This document shows, one piece after another, positions 17,557 through 25,704 of a DNA stretch of 64,000 nucleotides. Within the stretch, counting starts at the first letter, position 1. Every line of letters starts with the position of its first letter. The notes below the pieces were generated by a model that made no database searches, had not been told where the DNA came from, and was given only the letters and a program-made list of their open reading frames with translations. The translations under genes were made by a program, and so were the position numbers. The stretch is from an uncultured Prevotellaceae bacterium. Its GTDB lineage: Bacteria > Bacteroidota > Bacteroidia > Bacteroidales > Bacteroidaceae. Location of the stretch: assembly GCA_900313705.1 (NCBI GenBank), contig OMSJ01000006.1, positions 1-64,000 of the forward strand. The letters run 5' to 3'.

Positions 17557-18131
17557 TGCTGTTCACTCAAAGAAGGGTTATTGGGAGTGCTAGTTGAACT
17601 AGTAGAACTAGTATTACTAGCATTACTAGCACTATTCGTAGGCTGGGGCTTCTTGATGGAAGCGCAGATAATCTTGCGCACCTTCATCGGTTGCTCGATG
17701 CAATGCACCTGATGCGACGTGCCGCCGCTGCCCACCATCTCGACGCAACCGGTGCCGAGGAGCCTTTGCCAGAGGGACTGATAGAAGTTCACGGTCTCGA
17801 TGCGAGCCAGTGGTATCTCGGTCATCTTGATGTTGAAGATGCCATCCTTCTGCACGAAGCGGGTGTCTGTGACAGCAAACTCGCTGCGCGTACGAATGAT
17901 GCGGCCCACGATCCATATAAAGAAAGCCAGCACAAGCAAAGCGATGCCTGCGTAGAAGAGCTCGGTCTGGTGCTCAGGATAACGGTAGTAAGCCAGCCAG
18001 ATGACGAAGATTCCGCCCACAGCAAACAGCAGGCTGAAGAACAGATACTTGAAGATGTACGACCAGTGGAGCCGGCCCTTGAAGATGATAGTTTCGCCTT
18101 CTTCGAGGCTTTGCTTGATGTAATTTGCCAT
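17553..18131 (-). CDS. Bacterial PH-domain (YdbS-like) membrane protein
   Basis: A 192-residue protein: a short cytosolic start (MANYIKQSLEEGETIIFKGR), two membrane segments (about 28-48 and 57-78), then a bPH2-type domain (RTRSEFAVTDTRFVQKDGIFNIKMTEIPLARIETV) containing the usual GTGCVEMVGSGG strands. The C-terminal 30 residues (Ser/Asn/Thr rich, NSASNASNTSSTSSTSTP) are encoded by a 9-bp repeat based on ACTAGTATT and are probably not conserved. The role of the family is not settled. It forms an operon with the acyltransferase. Confidence 0.83.
   Translation of the reverse strand: MANYIKQSLEEGETIIFKGRLHWSYIFKYLFFSLLFAVGGIFVIWLAYYRYPEHQTELFYAGIALLVLAFFIWIVGRIIRTRSEFAVTDTRFVQKDGIFNIKMTEIPLARIETVNFYQSLWQRLLGTGCVEMVGSGGTSHQVHCIEQPMKVRKIICASIKKPQPTNSASNASNTSSTSSTSTPNNPSLSEQQ
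17576..17640. repeat. ACTAGT-based 9-bp repeat run coding the tail of the PH-domain protein
   Basis: Units of about 9 bp (ctagttgaa, ctagtagaa, ctagtatta, ctagcatta, ctagcacta) follow each other in frame, ending near the stop codon. It is comparable to the arms of the other repeats in this window. Confidence 0.6.
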
Positions 18132-18153
18132 ATCAATATCGGTTAATGCTCTG

Positions 18154-18161
18154 CAAAGTTA
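18154..18161 (-). promoter_or_regulatory. -7 element of the PH-domain/acyltransferase operon
   Basis: TAACTTTG on the minus strand, 23 nt upstream of the ATG at 18131. No clear -33 TTTG is seen. Confidence 0.5.
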
Positions 18162-18254
18162 GTGAAAATATCCGAATAAACAGCCAGTCCGACTAAGTTT
18201 TTCACGTTGATGCACGCATTTCTCTACATGACGACGCTCATCCCTACACGGATA

Positions 18255-18330
18255 GTAGTTTGATTGTTCATGTACTTGCAATTGCATGTTCATGTATATG
18301 CAATTGCAAGTACATGAACAATCAAACTAC
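18255..18330. repeat. Perfect 33-bp inverted repeat
   Basis: Arms 18255-18287 and 18298-18330 are exact inverse complements around a 10-nt loop (GTTCATGTAT). Inside each arm the run TGCAATTGCA is itself palindromic. It lies between the PH-domain gene and the GH66 promoter, so it could act as a bidirectional terminator or as a protein-binding site. It has no T-tract. Confidence 0.85.
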
Positions 18331-18424
18331 GGAACCTGCCATGTTTGGCAATGGGATGTACCTAATGAGCCCACACACTTGCAAAAAATTGGCATCGGAA
18401 CAGCTTTCGTATTCAAAAAAACGC

Positions 18425-18432
18425 TATCTTTG
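18425..18432 (+). promoter_or_regulatory. -7 element of the GH66 gene
   Basis: TATCTTTG, with a weak TTTC (18405-18408) about 16 bp upstream. Transcription from near 18440 would give a leader of over 200 nt that contains the inverted repeat at 18462-18615. Confidence 0.55.
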
Positions 18433-18461
18433 CAGGTGAATCTACATACTTTTCAAAATTC

Positions 18462-18615
18462 GGGAGTTAAAGAAGTTAATGAAGTTAAAGGAGATAAAGG
18501 ACAATACCTTTTGGATGTGGTTCGCATTCCTTCATGGATTTGGCTGCAAAAGCTATTGTCCTTTAACTTCCCCAAGCGAACGAAGTGAGCTAACTCCTTT
18601 AACTTCTTTAACTCC
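18462..18615. repeat. Arm-core-arm repeat in the GH66 leader (AGTTAAAG arms)
   Basis: Left arm 18462-18493 (GGGAGTTAAAGAAGTTAATG and on) is inverse to the right arm 18594-18615 (CTCCTTTAACTTCTTTAACT). An inner pair, AAAGGACAATA (18496-18506) and TATTGTCCTTT, is also inverted. The RNA could fold into a long hairpin ending 39 nt before the GH66 start codon. Confidence 0.7.
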
Positions 18616-18654
18616 CCCTAAAATTACATCATCCGAATACTAAATTATTATAAT

Positions 18655-21549
18655 ATGTACAGAACCATTCATCTCATCCTCTTCTGCCTGTTTTGGACGT
18701 TGCAGACGCAGGCCGCGCTCTACATCGTGGGCTCGGCCATCACGACGGGCTGGACGCGTCAGCCCATGAAGGAACAGGCTGCGGGCATCTACACATGGGA
18801 GGGGTTCCTCTTCCACGGCGGGGAGCTGAAGTTCATGACGAGTGCCTCGGACTGGGGCGACCACTGGGGACCGTCCGTTGCCTACGCTTCGCTTAGCATG
18901 GGCAGGCAGGCCATCAGCCTTCACACAAGCGGCGACTACAAGTTCCGCATCGACAACATCGGACGCTGCCGGGTGCAGGTTGATACAAACACGAAGCAGA
19001 TAGAGATAGCCGACAGCGAGGGGAACTTGCCGCCGGAGCGAAGCTATCCCCCCTGCCTCTACCCCATCGGGACAGCCGTCAGCACGGCTCTCTCCGAGGG
19101 CAACGACTTTGCCCTACACGAAGATGCACCCGATGCAGGCACCTACAGCGGCACGCTCTCGCTCTCGTCCGGCACAATGGCGCTCCACGCGAAGCCTTAC
19201 AAGAAGACGGTCGAAGCACGTCCCATCGCTCCTGTGCTGGCTTCGGGAGCTTCCGTCAAGTTGCCCAAGTTGCGCTATCAGATTGAGACCGACAAGTGCA
19301 GCTACAGCCCGGGCGATACGATTACGCTGACCTTCTCGTCCACCGTGCCGTCGGGTACGAGGGTGCGCTACCGTTACATGGGCGACATCATTGCGGATAC
19401 CTTACTCTCTTCGCGCACCTGGACTTGGACAGCACCCACGGAGGACTTCCGAGGATACATGGCCGAAGTGTATCGTCCGACGGAGGGAAACAACGAGATC
19501 CTTGCGACCATCGCCATCGACGTCAGCAGCGACTGGACGCACTTCCCACGCTACGGCTTCGTGGCTACCTTCGGTAGTGACAAGACGCTCAGCAAGACAA
19601 AGGCCGAGATGAAGTGGCTCAACCGCTGCCACATCAATGGTGTGCAGTTCCAGGACTGGCACTACCGTCACGACTGGCCGCTGGGCGGCACACGCGACGG
19701 CGGGCTCTGGACCTCGTACAAGGACGTCGCAAACCGCACCATCTACACCTCCGCCATCAAGAACTACATCCGTGCCGGGCACGACCGCGGCATGAAGAGC
19801 ATCTTCTACAACCTCTGCTTCGGCGCCCTCGATGGGTGGCAGGAGCGCGGCGTGCAGCCCGAGTGGTTTATCTATAAACCCATTGACCATTCATCATTGA
19901 CCATTGACCATATGGCTACGCCCGAAGACACGGCCATTAATAATGGCTCCGATAGCCAACCCCCAACGGTCAATGGTCAACGGTCAATGGTCAATGGTCA
20001 ATGGTCAATCGACCGACATGACCTGCCAGACAGTTGGAAGAGCGACATCCTGCTGCTCAATCCTGCTAACGAGGGCTGGCTGTCATACCTGGCAGAGCGT
20101 AACGACGAGGTCTATTCGATGCTCGACTTCGACGGCTATCAGATAGACCAACTCGGCTCGCGAGGCAACGTCTATGACTACGACGGCAACCCTGTCAACC
20201 TCCGCGACGGATTCGCCACCTTCATCAATCACATGAAGAACCGTCACCCCGACAAGCGGCTCGTGATGAATGCCGTCTCGCAATGGGGCGCATCGCAGAT
20301 TGCTGGAACTGGAAAGGTGGACTTCCTCTACTCGGAAGTCTGGGGCAATCAGGCCGGCAGCAGTCTTGCGAGCGGCGAAGGACGCTTTGCGAACATCAAG
20401 AACGTCATCGATGAGAACCTCAGCCTCAACCCTGCCCTGCGCTCCGTCCTTGCCGCCTACATGAACTACGCCACGGACGGCAAGAACTTCAACACGCCCG
20501 GCATCGTGATGGCAGATGCCGTCATGTTCGCCCTCGGCGGGTCGCACCTCGAACTTGGGGGCGACCACATGCTCTGCCGCGAGTACTTCCCCTACGCAGG
20601 CATGAAGTGGCACAGCCAACTGGAAGACTGGATGACGCGCTACTACGACTTCCTCACGGCCTATGAGAACCTGCTGCGCGACCCATGGAAGGAGAAGACA
20701 AACGTCAAGGCAACATGCTCCAACGTCACCATCAACACGTGGGAGCCGGTAGCGAACCAAGTGACGCTACTCGCCAGGGAAGTGAACGGCAGGCAAGTTG
20801 TCCACCTGCTTAATTTCACACAAGAACAGACCCCCTCTAACTCCCCCTTAAAGGGGGAGAAAGACCTACCCCGCCCCTCCCTTAAAGGGAGGGAGATTTC
20901 AGCCAAGGAAGTCTCCACTTTAAGGGGAGATTTAGAGGGGTCCGACTACCTCCTCTGCTGGCACGACAATCAGGCCACACGACCTTGGCCGAAACGCTTC
21001 GAAGCACTCTCCATCAAGCTGACCGGCTTGTCGGGCATGGGCAAGGTGCGTCGCATCTGGGTCGCTTCGCCCGACTATTGCGGCGGCGCCATGCAGGAGC
21101 TGACGGACTACAAGTACGCGTCTGCCTCCGGCACGATTACCCTCACCTTGCCCTCCCTGCAGTTTTGGACAATGATTGTCATCGAGCCGGAGACTGCTAC
21201 GACGAAGGACAACGCCTATTTCGCCCCGTCAACCAACGGCGAGTCGCTTGTCCCAGACATCCCTTCGTCGCTCGCCTCCACCACTTCCGCCACTCGTTCC
21301 TGGACACTCCAGCTCGACGAAGGCGTTTATCAAGCCCATGCCGACATCCCAGCCGGAACGCTAACGCTCAAAAGAGACAACGACGACGCCATCAAGGAAG
21401 TGAAGAACGAGGAAGGCCAAATGGTAAATGGTCAATGGTCAAATGGTCAATGGTATGACCTCAGCGGCAGGAAATGGTCAATGGTCAATGGTCAATGGTC
21501 AATGCCGAAGGGCATCCTCATCAGCAAGGACAAGAAGGTCCTCCGCTAA
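18655..21549 (+). CDS. GH66 dextranase-like glycosidase with SusE/F-like N-terminal domain
   Basis: A 964-residue secreted enzyme (signal peptide MYRTIHLILFCLFWTLQTQA). Residues about 21-125 resemble the starch-binding domains of SusE/SusF (ALYIVGSAITTGW, SGDYKFRIDN). A GH66 unit follows: a beta domain (CSYSPGDTITLTF) and a TIM barrel starting DWTHFPRYGFVATF. Candidate nucleophile D498 is in DGYQIDQLG and acid/base E561 in LYSEVWG; their spacing is close to that in known dextranases. GH66 members cleave or rearrange alpha-1,6-glucan (family knowledge). Three in-frame repeat insertions are visible: about residues 408-455, 725-763 and 922-955. The last one splits the YDLSGRK...PKGILISKD C-terminal tail. 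Catalysis may survive because all three lie outside the D498-E561 core. Confidence 0.82.
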   Translation: MYRTIHLILFCLFWTLQTQAALYIVGSAITTGWTRQPMKEQAAGIYTWEGFLFHGGELKFMTSASDWGDHWGPSVAYASLSMGRQAISLHTSGDYKFRIDNIGRCRVQVDTNTKQIEIADSEGNLPPERSYPPCLYPIGTAVSTALSEGNDFALHEDAPDAGTYSGTLSLSSGTMALHAKPYKKTVEARPIAPVLASGASVKLPKLRYQIETDKCSYSPGDTITLTFSSTVPSGTRVRYRYMGDIIADTLLSSRTWTWTAPTEDFRGYMAEVYRPTEGNNEILATIAIDVSSDWTHFPRYGFVATFGSDKTLSKTKAEMKWLNRCHINGVQFQDWHYRHDWPLGGTRDGGLWTSYKDVANRTIYTSAIKNYIRAGHDRGMKSIFYNLCFGALDGWQERGVQPEWFIYKPIDHSSLTIDHMATPEDTAINNGSDSQPPTVNGQRSMVNGQWSIDRHDLPDSWKSDILLLNPANEGWLSYLAERNDEVYSMLDFDGYQIDQLGSRGNVYDYDGNPVNLRDGFATFINHMKNRHPDKRLVMNAVSQWGASQIAGTGKVDFLYSEVWGNQAGSSLASGEGRFANIKNVIDENLSLNPALRSVLAAYMNYATDGKNFNTPGIVMADAVMFALGGSHLELGGDHMLCREYFPYAGMKWHSQLEDWMTRYYDFLTAYENLLRDPWKEKTNVKATCSNVTINTWEPVANQVTLLAREVNGRQVVHLLNFTQEQTPSNSPLKGEKDLPRPSLKGREISAKEVSTLRGDLEGSDYLLCWHDNQATRPWPKRFEALSIKLTGLSGMGKVRRIWVASPDYCGGAMQELTDYKYASASGTITLTLPSLQFWTMIVIEPETATTKDNAYFAPSTNGESLVPDIPSSLASTTSATRSWTLQLDEGVYQAHADIPAGTLTLKRDNDDAIKEVKNEEGQMVNGQWSNGQWYDLSGRKWSMVNGQWSMPKGILISKDKKVLR
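19879..20009. repeat. In-frame arm-core-arm repeat inside GH66 (TTGACCA / TGGTCAA arms)
   Basis: The left arm of CATTGAC units (19879-19910), a core beginning ATGGCTACGCC (19912) and the inverse arm of TCAATGG units (19966-20009) keep the reading frame. The arms code for repeats of the type SLTIDH and MVNGQWS. An AATTATGGCTACGCC core also occurs at 23533. Confidence 0.75.
20831..20940. repeat. In-frame palindromic repeat inside GH66 (CTCCCCCTTAAAGGGGGAG type)
   Basis: The outer pair CCCCCTCTAACTCCCCCTTA (20831) and CTCCACTTTAAGGGGAGATT (20912) is inverted, with an inner palindrome CCTCCCTTAAAGGGAGG near 20877-20893. It codes in frame for SPLKGE and SLKGREI-type peptides. Confidence 0.75.
21418..21510. 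repeat. Two TGGTCAA runs in the GH66 C-terminal tail
   Basis: Runs of TGGTCAA units before and after the codons for YDLSGRK. Both runs have the same direction, unlike the inverted arms elsewhere. They code for MVNGQWS repeats. Confidence 0.75.
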
Positions 21550-21564
21550 ACTATAGAAACTATT

Positions 21565-21823
21565 ATTGCTGTCTGGGGAAAAGCGCCGAAGGCGCGATAG
21601 ACCACAGACGGGGGTGTTAACCCCCGGAACAAGCGCGAAGAACAATAATAAGCCCTAAAGGGGCGACAGAATACATAACCTGTTTAATATCAAATTGCTT
21701 ATATCTCTGTCGTCCCTTCGGGACTTTTCATGTTGTAGTAAGCCCCCATGAGCTGCTTTTGTCAAGAAAGCCGAATTATAGGCGCATAAGTAGAGGTGAT
21801 CTTGATTTTCCCCGGACAACAAT
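21565..21823. mobile_element. MITE-like element, copy 1
   Basis: A 259-bp element with imperfect terminal inverted repeats ATTGCTGTCTGGGGAAAA / TTTTCCCCGGACAACAAT. The inside is shared with copy 2 (47161-47497): GACGGGGGTGTTAACCCCCG and the segment around GGGGCGACAGAATA. It encodes no transposase. It lies in the convergent gap after GH66 and is flanked by CTATAG-type short repeats on both sides. Its hairpins may act as a terminator. Confidence 0.78.
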
Positions 21824-21852
21824 AAGAAACTATAGTAGCTATAGAAGCATCA

Positions 21853-23487
21853 TCATGCTTTATAAACCTCCTCGCCGTCAACGATGGTGGCGATGATTTT
21901 GGCCCGTCCTACCTTCTCGATGTCGTCGTGCAGGAAATCGCAATCGAACACGGTCATATTGGCTATCTTCCCAAACTCGATGGAGCCAAGACGATGCTCC
22001 TGATGCCACTGGCGCGCCACGTTGATGGTCATGGCACGCAGCGACTGCTCGCGGGTGATGGCTTCCTTCATGTTGCGCGGGGAAGTTACGCCGCCGGTCA
22101 CTTCCTTCGGATAGTCGCGCTTCTCTGCCGTATAGATGCTGAGTTTGATGTCCATCATCGGCGAAACAGGAAAGTCGGAGTGGAACACCACGTTTGCTCC
22201 TGCATCATAGAACGACTTGATGGGATATGCCTGGTCAGCCAGTTCCTTACCCATATATGCCACTTCCTGCTCATATAAGCCAGGAGCCTTCGTCGTCCAA
22301 AGTGGCGGGACAGCGGGAACGGAACCCGTCTCTGCCATGCGACGGACATCTTCGTCGGTCACGAAGTGCAGGTGTGCCAGCACGTTGCGCTGGTCCTTGT
22401 TGCCGGTAATCTTCTCGGCATCCTCGATACATCCCAGCATGAAGTGCGTAGCGCCGCCGCCTTCCGAATGGACGTGTACCGCCATTCCTTCCTTGTTGGC
22501 CTCGACTATCAGTTGCACCATCTTGTCGTGGTCGTTGAAACGCTCTGCTCCGTGATAGCCAGGCTGGTCGAGATAGTCCTGGTTCTGCCAACCCGTATGT
22601 GCCTCTGTCACGCCGTCGAGGAATGCTTTGGCACCGATGATATGGAAATACTCGCCGCTCATCTCTGCACGCTCTGCTGCGATGCGGGCTATCTCTGCCT
22701 TCGGGTCGGGGATGTTGTCGGTGACATACATATAGGCGTAAGTGCGCAGCTTCAGCTTGCCTTCCTGCTCCAACTCGTAGTATGCCTTGGGAGCAAGGCG
22801 GTGTACTATCTCAGTACCTGCATCGGACACGGCGGTAAAGCCACCCCTGAAGGCGATGTCCTGCCAGGCAAGCAAATACTCTTTGATTTCCTCAAGGGAA
22901 GTAGGAAGCTTTTGGGCAATCTCGAACACAGGACCTTCGCAGACGTAGCCGTCGGGTTCTCCGTCCTTATCGACATGCACCAGGTCGTAGCCCCACTTCT
23001 TAGCGTATGCAGCGTCGATGCCTGCCCACTCCATCGCCTTGGTGTTGAGCAGCATGGAGTGTCCGCCACCCGTCTGCATGATGAGCGGCTTGTCGGAACA
23101 AATCTCGTCGAGGTACGACTTGTTGACATATTCATCATTCTCTACCCAACCGGAAGCCATATAGAGCTCGCGCTTAGGGTTCTTCGCGATGAACTCCTTG
23201 ATAATCTCGCGGTACTTTGGGTAGTTGGTGAAGCCTGCCTGCATCAGGTCTGCCTGACCAATGGCACGGTAGCCAGCCAGATGTCCGTGGCAGTGTGACT
23301 CCAGGAAGCCCGGGTAGATATAGTTCTCACCGTAGTCCAGCACCTCAGCATCGGCGCCAGCGAGCCTTTTGGCTTCCTCCGGGCTGCCAATATAGGCAAA
23401 TAGACCATTCTTCACTATGATAGCCTTGGCAAAAGGCCGCTTTTCATCCATTGTGATGATGTTGCCGAGAATAACAGTTTGTTTCAT
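21853..23487 (-). CDS. YtcJ-like metal-dependent amidohydrolase
   Basis: A 544-residue amidohydrolase-superfamily protein without signal peptide, so cytosolic. The N-terminal beta-sandwich starts MKQTVILGNIITMDEKRPFA. The metal pair H65 and H67 is in PGFLESHCHGH. Later metal-ligand candidates are GVTEAHTG, VHVHSEGGGATHF and HSDFPVSPMMD. The C-terminal strand is GKIANMTVFDCDF. Relatives hydrolyse N-substituted formamides or similar amides; the substrate is not known here. Its closest neighbours are unrelated, so it looks monocistronic. Confidence 0.87.
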   Translation of the reverse strand: MKQTVILGNIITMDEKRPFAKAIIVKNGLFAYIGSPEEAKRLAGADAEVLDYGENYIYPGFLESHCHGHLAGYRAIGQADLMQAGFTNYPKYREIIKEFIAKNPKRELYMASGWVENDEYVNKSYLDEICSDKPLIMQTGGGHSMLLNTKAMEWAGIDAAYAKKWGYDLVHVDKDGEPDGYVCEGPVFEIAQKLPTSLEEIKEYLLAWQDIAFRGGFTAVSDAGTEIVHRLAPKAYYELEQEGKLKLRTYAYMYVTDNIPDPKAEIARIAAERAEMSGEYFHIIGAKAFLDGVTEAHTGWQNQDYLDQPGYHGAERFNDHDKMVQLIVEANKEGMAVHVHSEGGGATHFMLGCIEDAEKITGNKDQRNVLAHLHFVTDEDVRRMAETGSVPAVPPLWTTKAPGLYEQEVAYMGKELADQAYPIKSFYDAGANVVFHSDFPVSPMMDIKLSIYTAEKRDYPKEVTGGVTSPRNMKEAITREQSLRAMTINVARQWHQEHRLGSIEFGKIANMTVFDCDFLHDDIEKVGRAKIIATIVDGEEVYKA

Positions 23488-23504
23488 GGCTTTGATTATA
23501 TTTC

Positions 23505-23702
23505 AATTCATAATTCGTAATTCATAATTCATAATTATGGCTACGCCCCAAGCTTCGCGAGGAATTTCTTGGGGTTAGAGGTTGGTGGTTAGAGGTTAGG
23601 GGTTAGGGGTTAGAGAATACTTTTGGCCCCGAAGCCAGCATCCCAAGGTACCCTCTAACCACTAACCTCTAACCTCTAACCCCTAACTACTAACCTCTAA
23701 CC
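23505..23702. repeat. Composite arm-core-arm repeat (AATTCATA and GGTTAGAGG arms)
   Basis: An AT arm (23505-23537) leads into the core ATGGCTACGCCCCAAG. A GGTTAGAGG arm (23572-23615) and its inverse CCTCTAACC (23651-23702) follow. The right arm provides the stop and last Gly codons of the antiporter gene. It fills the whole 209-bp gap. Confidence 0.7.
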
Positions 23703-25436
23703 ACCGTTTTCACTTTTCTGCATCCTTTCGCGTGCAGAGAGATTCTCTTTGAAGTTATGCACCAGCCTGTCGCTTTGCTTCCTCAGGGTAGTTGAGTAAT
23801 AGATACCGAAGAGGATAGCCACGAGTCCGAACATGCCAATCGGACTGGTCCAGGGCACAGCATAATCTATGAAGCAACTGACAAAGAAGACCGTGACAAG
23901 GAGGCGCAGCACTCCGTATGCCGTCATCCTCATACGCCAGCGAGAACCACTCCGCCATAACTTCTCCACTTCTGGACCATCAGCACCGCCGCGCAACAGC
24001 ATCCACAGGAAAGGAGAGCATAAGACCAGTCCGACCAGAGCCGTAACGGGATGAACCCATGACTCTGGAACCATATTGGCTATCATCGGCTGGCCAAAAT
24101 AAAGCATGAGGGACATAATAGCGATGCAGAGCACACTATTGATGAGCATAATGACAAAGTAATGCTTGACACAGCCCTTGTACATCACTCGCAACTCGTC
24201 CGTAGCCTTTTCTTCACCCTCATTCTCGTGACGCTCCAGCCTGGCTATCAACTTGGCTGGCAGCATACGTGCCACTACATTATACGCTGGTTCGGCAAAG
24301 CGAATCATATAAGGTGTGGTGAAGGTGGTGAACACCGAAACGGCCACGACGATGGGATACAGGAAGTCGCTGGTGACATGCAACGACGTGCCCAGCGTGG
24401 CGAGGATAAAGGCGAACTCACCAATCTGCGTCAGCGAGAAGGAACATTGCATGGAGGTCTTCAGCGACTGGCCTGCCAGCAGGAAGCCGCAAGTGCTCAG
24501 TATAGTCTGACCCAGCATGACGGCAATGATGATGCTGACAATAGGTACAATGTATTCAACGATGAGGTTCACATCGACCATCATGCCGACCGACACGAAG
24601 AAGATGGCACCGAAGAGGTTCTTGACGGGAGCCACAAGGTGTTCTATCTGCTGGGCTTCCACCGTCTCGGCAAGGATGCTGCCCATGACGAAGGCACCAA
24701 AGGCAGCAGAGAAACCTGCTGCAGAAGCTGCCACCACCATGCCGAAGCAGAGCGCGAGGGCAACGATGAGAAGGGTCTCATCGTTCATCAGAGGCTTCAG
24801 CTTGCGCAGAGCCATAGGGATGAAATAGAGTCCCACCGTGAACCAAAGCACAAGGTAAAGGCCAAGCGTCAGGATAGAGTTGACCATCTGAGAACCTTCA
24901 AACTCCTTGCTGACAGCCAGGGTGGAAAGCATCACCATCAGCACGATGGCAAGAATATCTTCGATGATGAGCACACTCAGCACAAGGCCGCTGAAGCGCT
25001 CATTTCGAAGTCCCATGTCATCAAACGCCTTGAAGATGATAGTGGTCGATGACATAGCAAGCATACCGCCAAGATAGATGCAGTCCATCTTGCCCCAGCC
25101 GAACAGTTCGCCCGTGCAGGCACCGACGTACATCATGCAAAAGATGATGGCAAGAGCTGCAATAATCGGGGCAGCACCCATCTTCAGTATCTTCTTAAAC
25201 GAGAACTCCAGCCCAAGCGAGAAGAGGAGGAAGATAACACCAATCTCGCTCCAGACATGGACGCTGTGACCATCCGTCACGCTGGGCATGTAAGGCATGT
25301 TTGGCGAGGCAAGGAATCCGGCTACGATGTAACCGAGCACGATAGGTTGTTTAAGGGCTTTGAAAATCAAAGTCATTACGCCTGCGAAGATGAGAATCAG
25401 CGCAAGGTCGGCAATAAGTGGTTCTAATTGTGACAT
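23697..25436 (-). CDS. CPA2-family cation:proton antiporter
   Basis: A 579-residue inner-membrane Na+(K+)/H+ antiporter of the KefB/CPA2 type. About twelve hydrophobic segments are visible, starting LIADLALILIFAGVMTLIF. The family stretches GYIVAGFLASP, LFSLGLEFSFKKI, GMLAMSSTTIIFKAFDD and AFGAFVMGSILAET are clear. There is a cytosolic linker near 400-410 (RLERHENEGEEKATDEL) and a further hydrophobic bundle, but no RCK/TrkA-N domain, so nucleotide gating is unlikely. The ion cannot be told. Confidence 0.9.
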   Translation of the reverse strand: MSQLEPLIADLALILIFAGVMTLIFKALKQPIVLGYIVAGFLASPNMPYMPSVTDGHSVHVWSEIGVIFLLFSLGLEFSFKKILKMGAAPIIAALAIIFCMMYVGACTGELFGWGKMDCIYLGGMLAMSSTTIIFKAFDDMGLRNERFSGLVLSVLIIEDILAIVLMVMLSTLAVSKEFEGSQMVNSILTLGLYLVLWFTVGLYFIPMALRKLKPLMNDETLLIVALALCFGMVVAASAAGFSAAFGAFVMGSILAETVEAQQIEHLVAPVKNLFGAIFFVSVGMMVDVNLIVEYIVPIVSIIIAVMLGQTILSTCGFLLAGQSLKTSMQCSFSLTQIGEFAFILATLGTSLHVTSDFLYPIVVAVSVFTTFTTPYMIRFAEPAYNVVARMLPAKLIARLERHENEGEEKATDELRVMYKGCVKHYFVIMLINSVLCIAIMSLMLYFGQPMIANMVPESWVHPVTALVGLVLCSPFLWMLLRGGADGPEVEKLWRSGSRWRMRMTAYGVLRLLVTVFFVSCFIDYAVPWTSPIGMFGLVAILFGIYYSTTLRKQSDRLVHNFKENLSARERMQKSENGG

Positions 25437-25512
25437 CTGATTGTATTTATAATGTTTTTTATGGTTTGATTAAGGCCTCTCCACTCAGGTGGGGATTTAG
25501 TAAAGGTTGACA

Positions 25513-25520
25513 CAAAGTTA
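25513..25520 (-). promoter_or_regulatory. -7 element of the antiporter gene
   Basis: TAACTTTG on the minus strand, 77 nt upstream of the start. No clear -33 element. Confidence 0.5.
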
Positions 25521-25605
25521 CGAATTATATTTGGAATACAGAGCAGATTTAACCATGAAAGTGACGGAAACGCGTGAAAGAAGACGAACTTCGCCTAAAT
25601 AGTCG

Positions 25606-25613
25606 TACCTTTG
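25606..25613 (+). promoter_or_regulatory. -7 element of the ECF sigma operon
   Basis: TACCTTTG, about 92 nt before the sigma-factor start. It is followed by a single repeat arm of CTTTTCAACTTTTTAA units (25617-25657). No -33 TTG is seen, which may mean an ECF-type or otherwise unusual promoter. Confidence 0.5.
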
Positions 25614-25704
25614 CAGAGCTTTTCCTTTTCAACTTTTTAACTTTTCAACTTTTTAATTATCTTCTGGCGTGACATTTCGTCCATTTACGTCTATATAGGG
25701 TATA

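Noticed and set aside
14966..17712. Long plus-strand frames (14966-16048, 16396-17712) opposite hrpB and the acyltransferase
   Set aside because: Both genes on the minus strand have full catalytic motifs; the plus-strand products show only low-complexity composition.
24162..25052. 296-residue plus-strand frame opposite the antiporter
   Set aside because: It is very His/Gln/Asp rich, as expected for the complement of membrane-helix codons.
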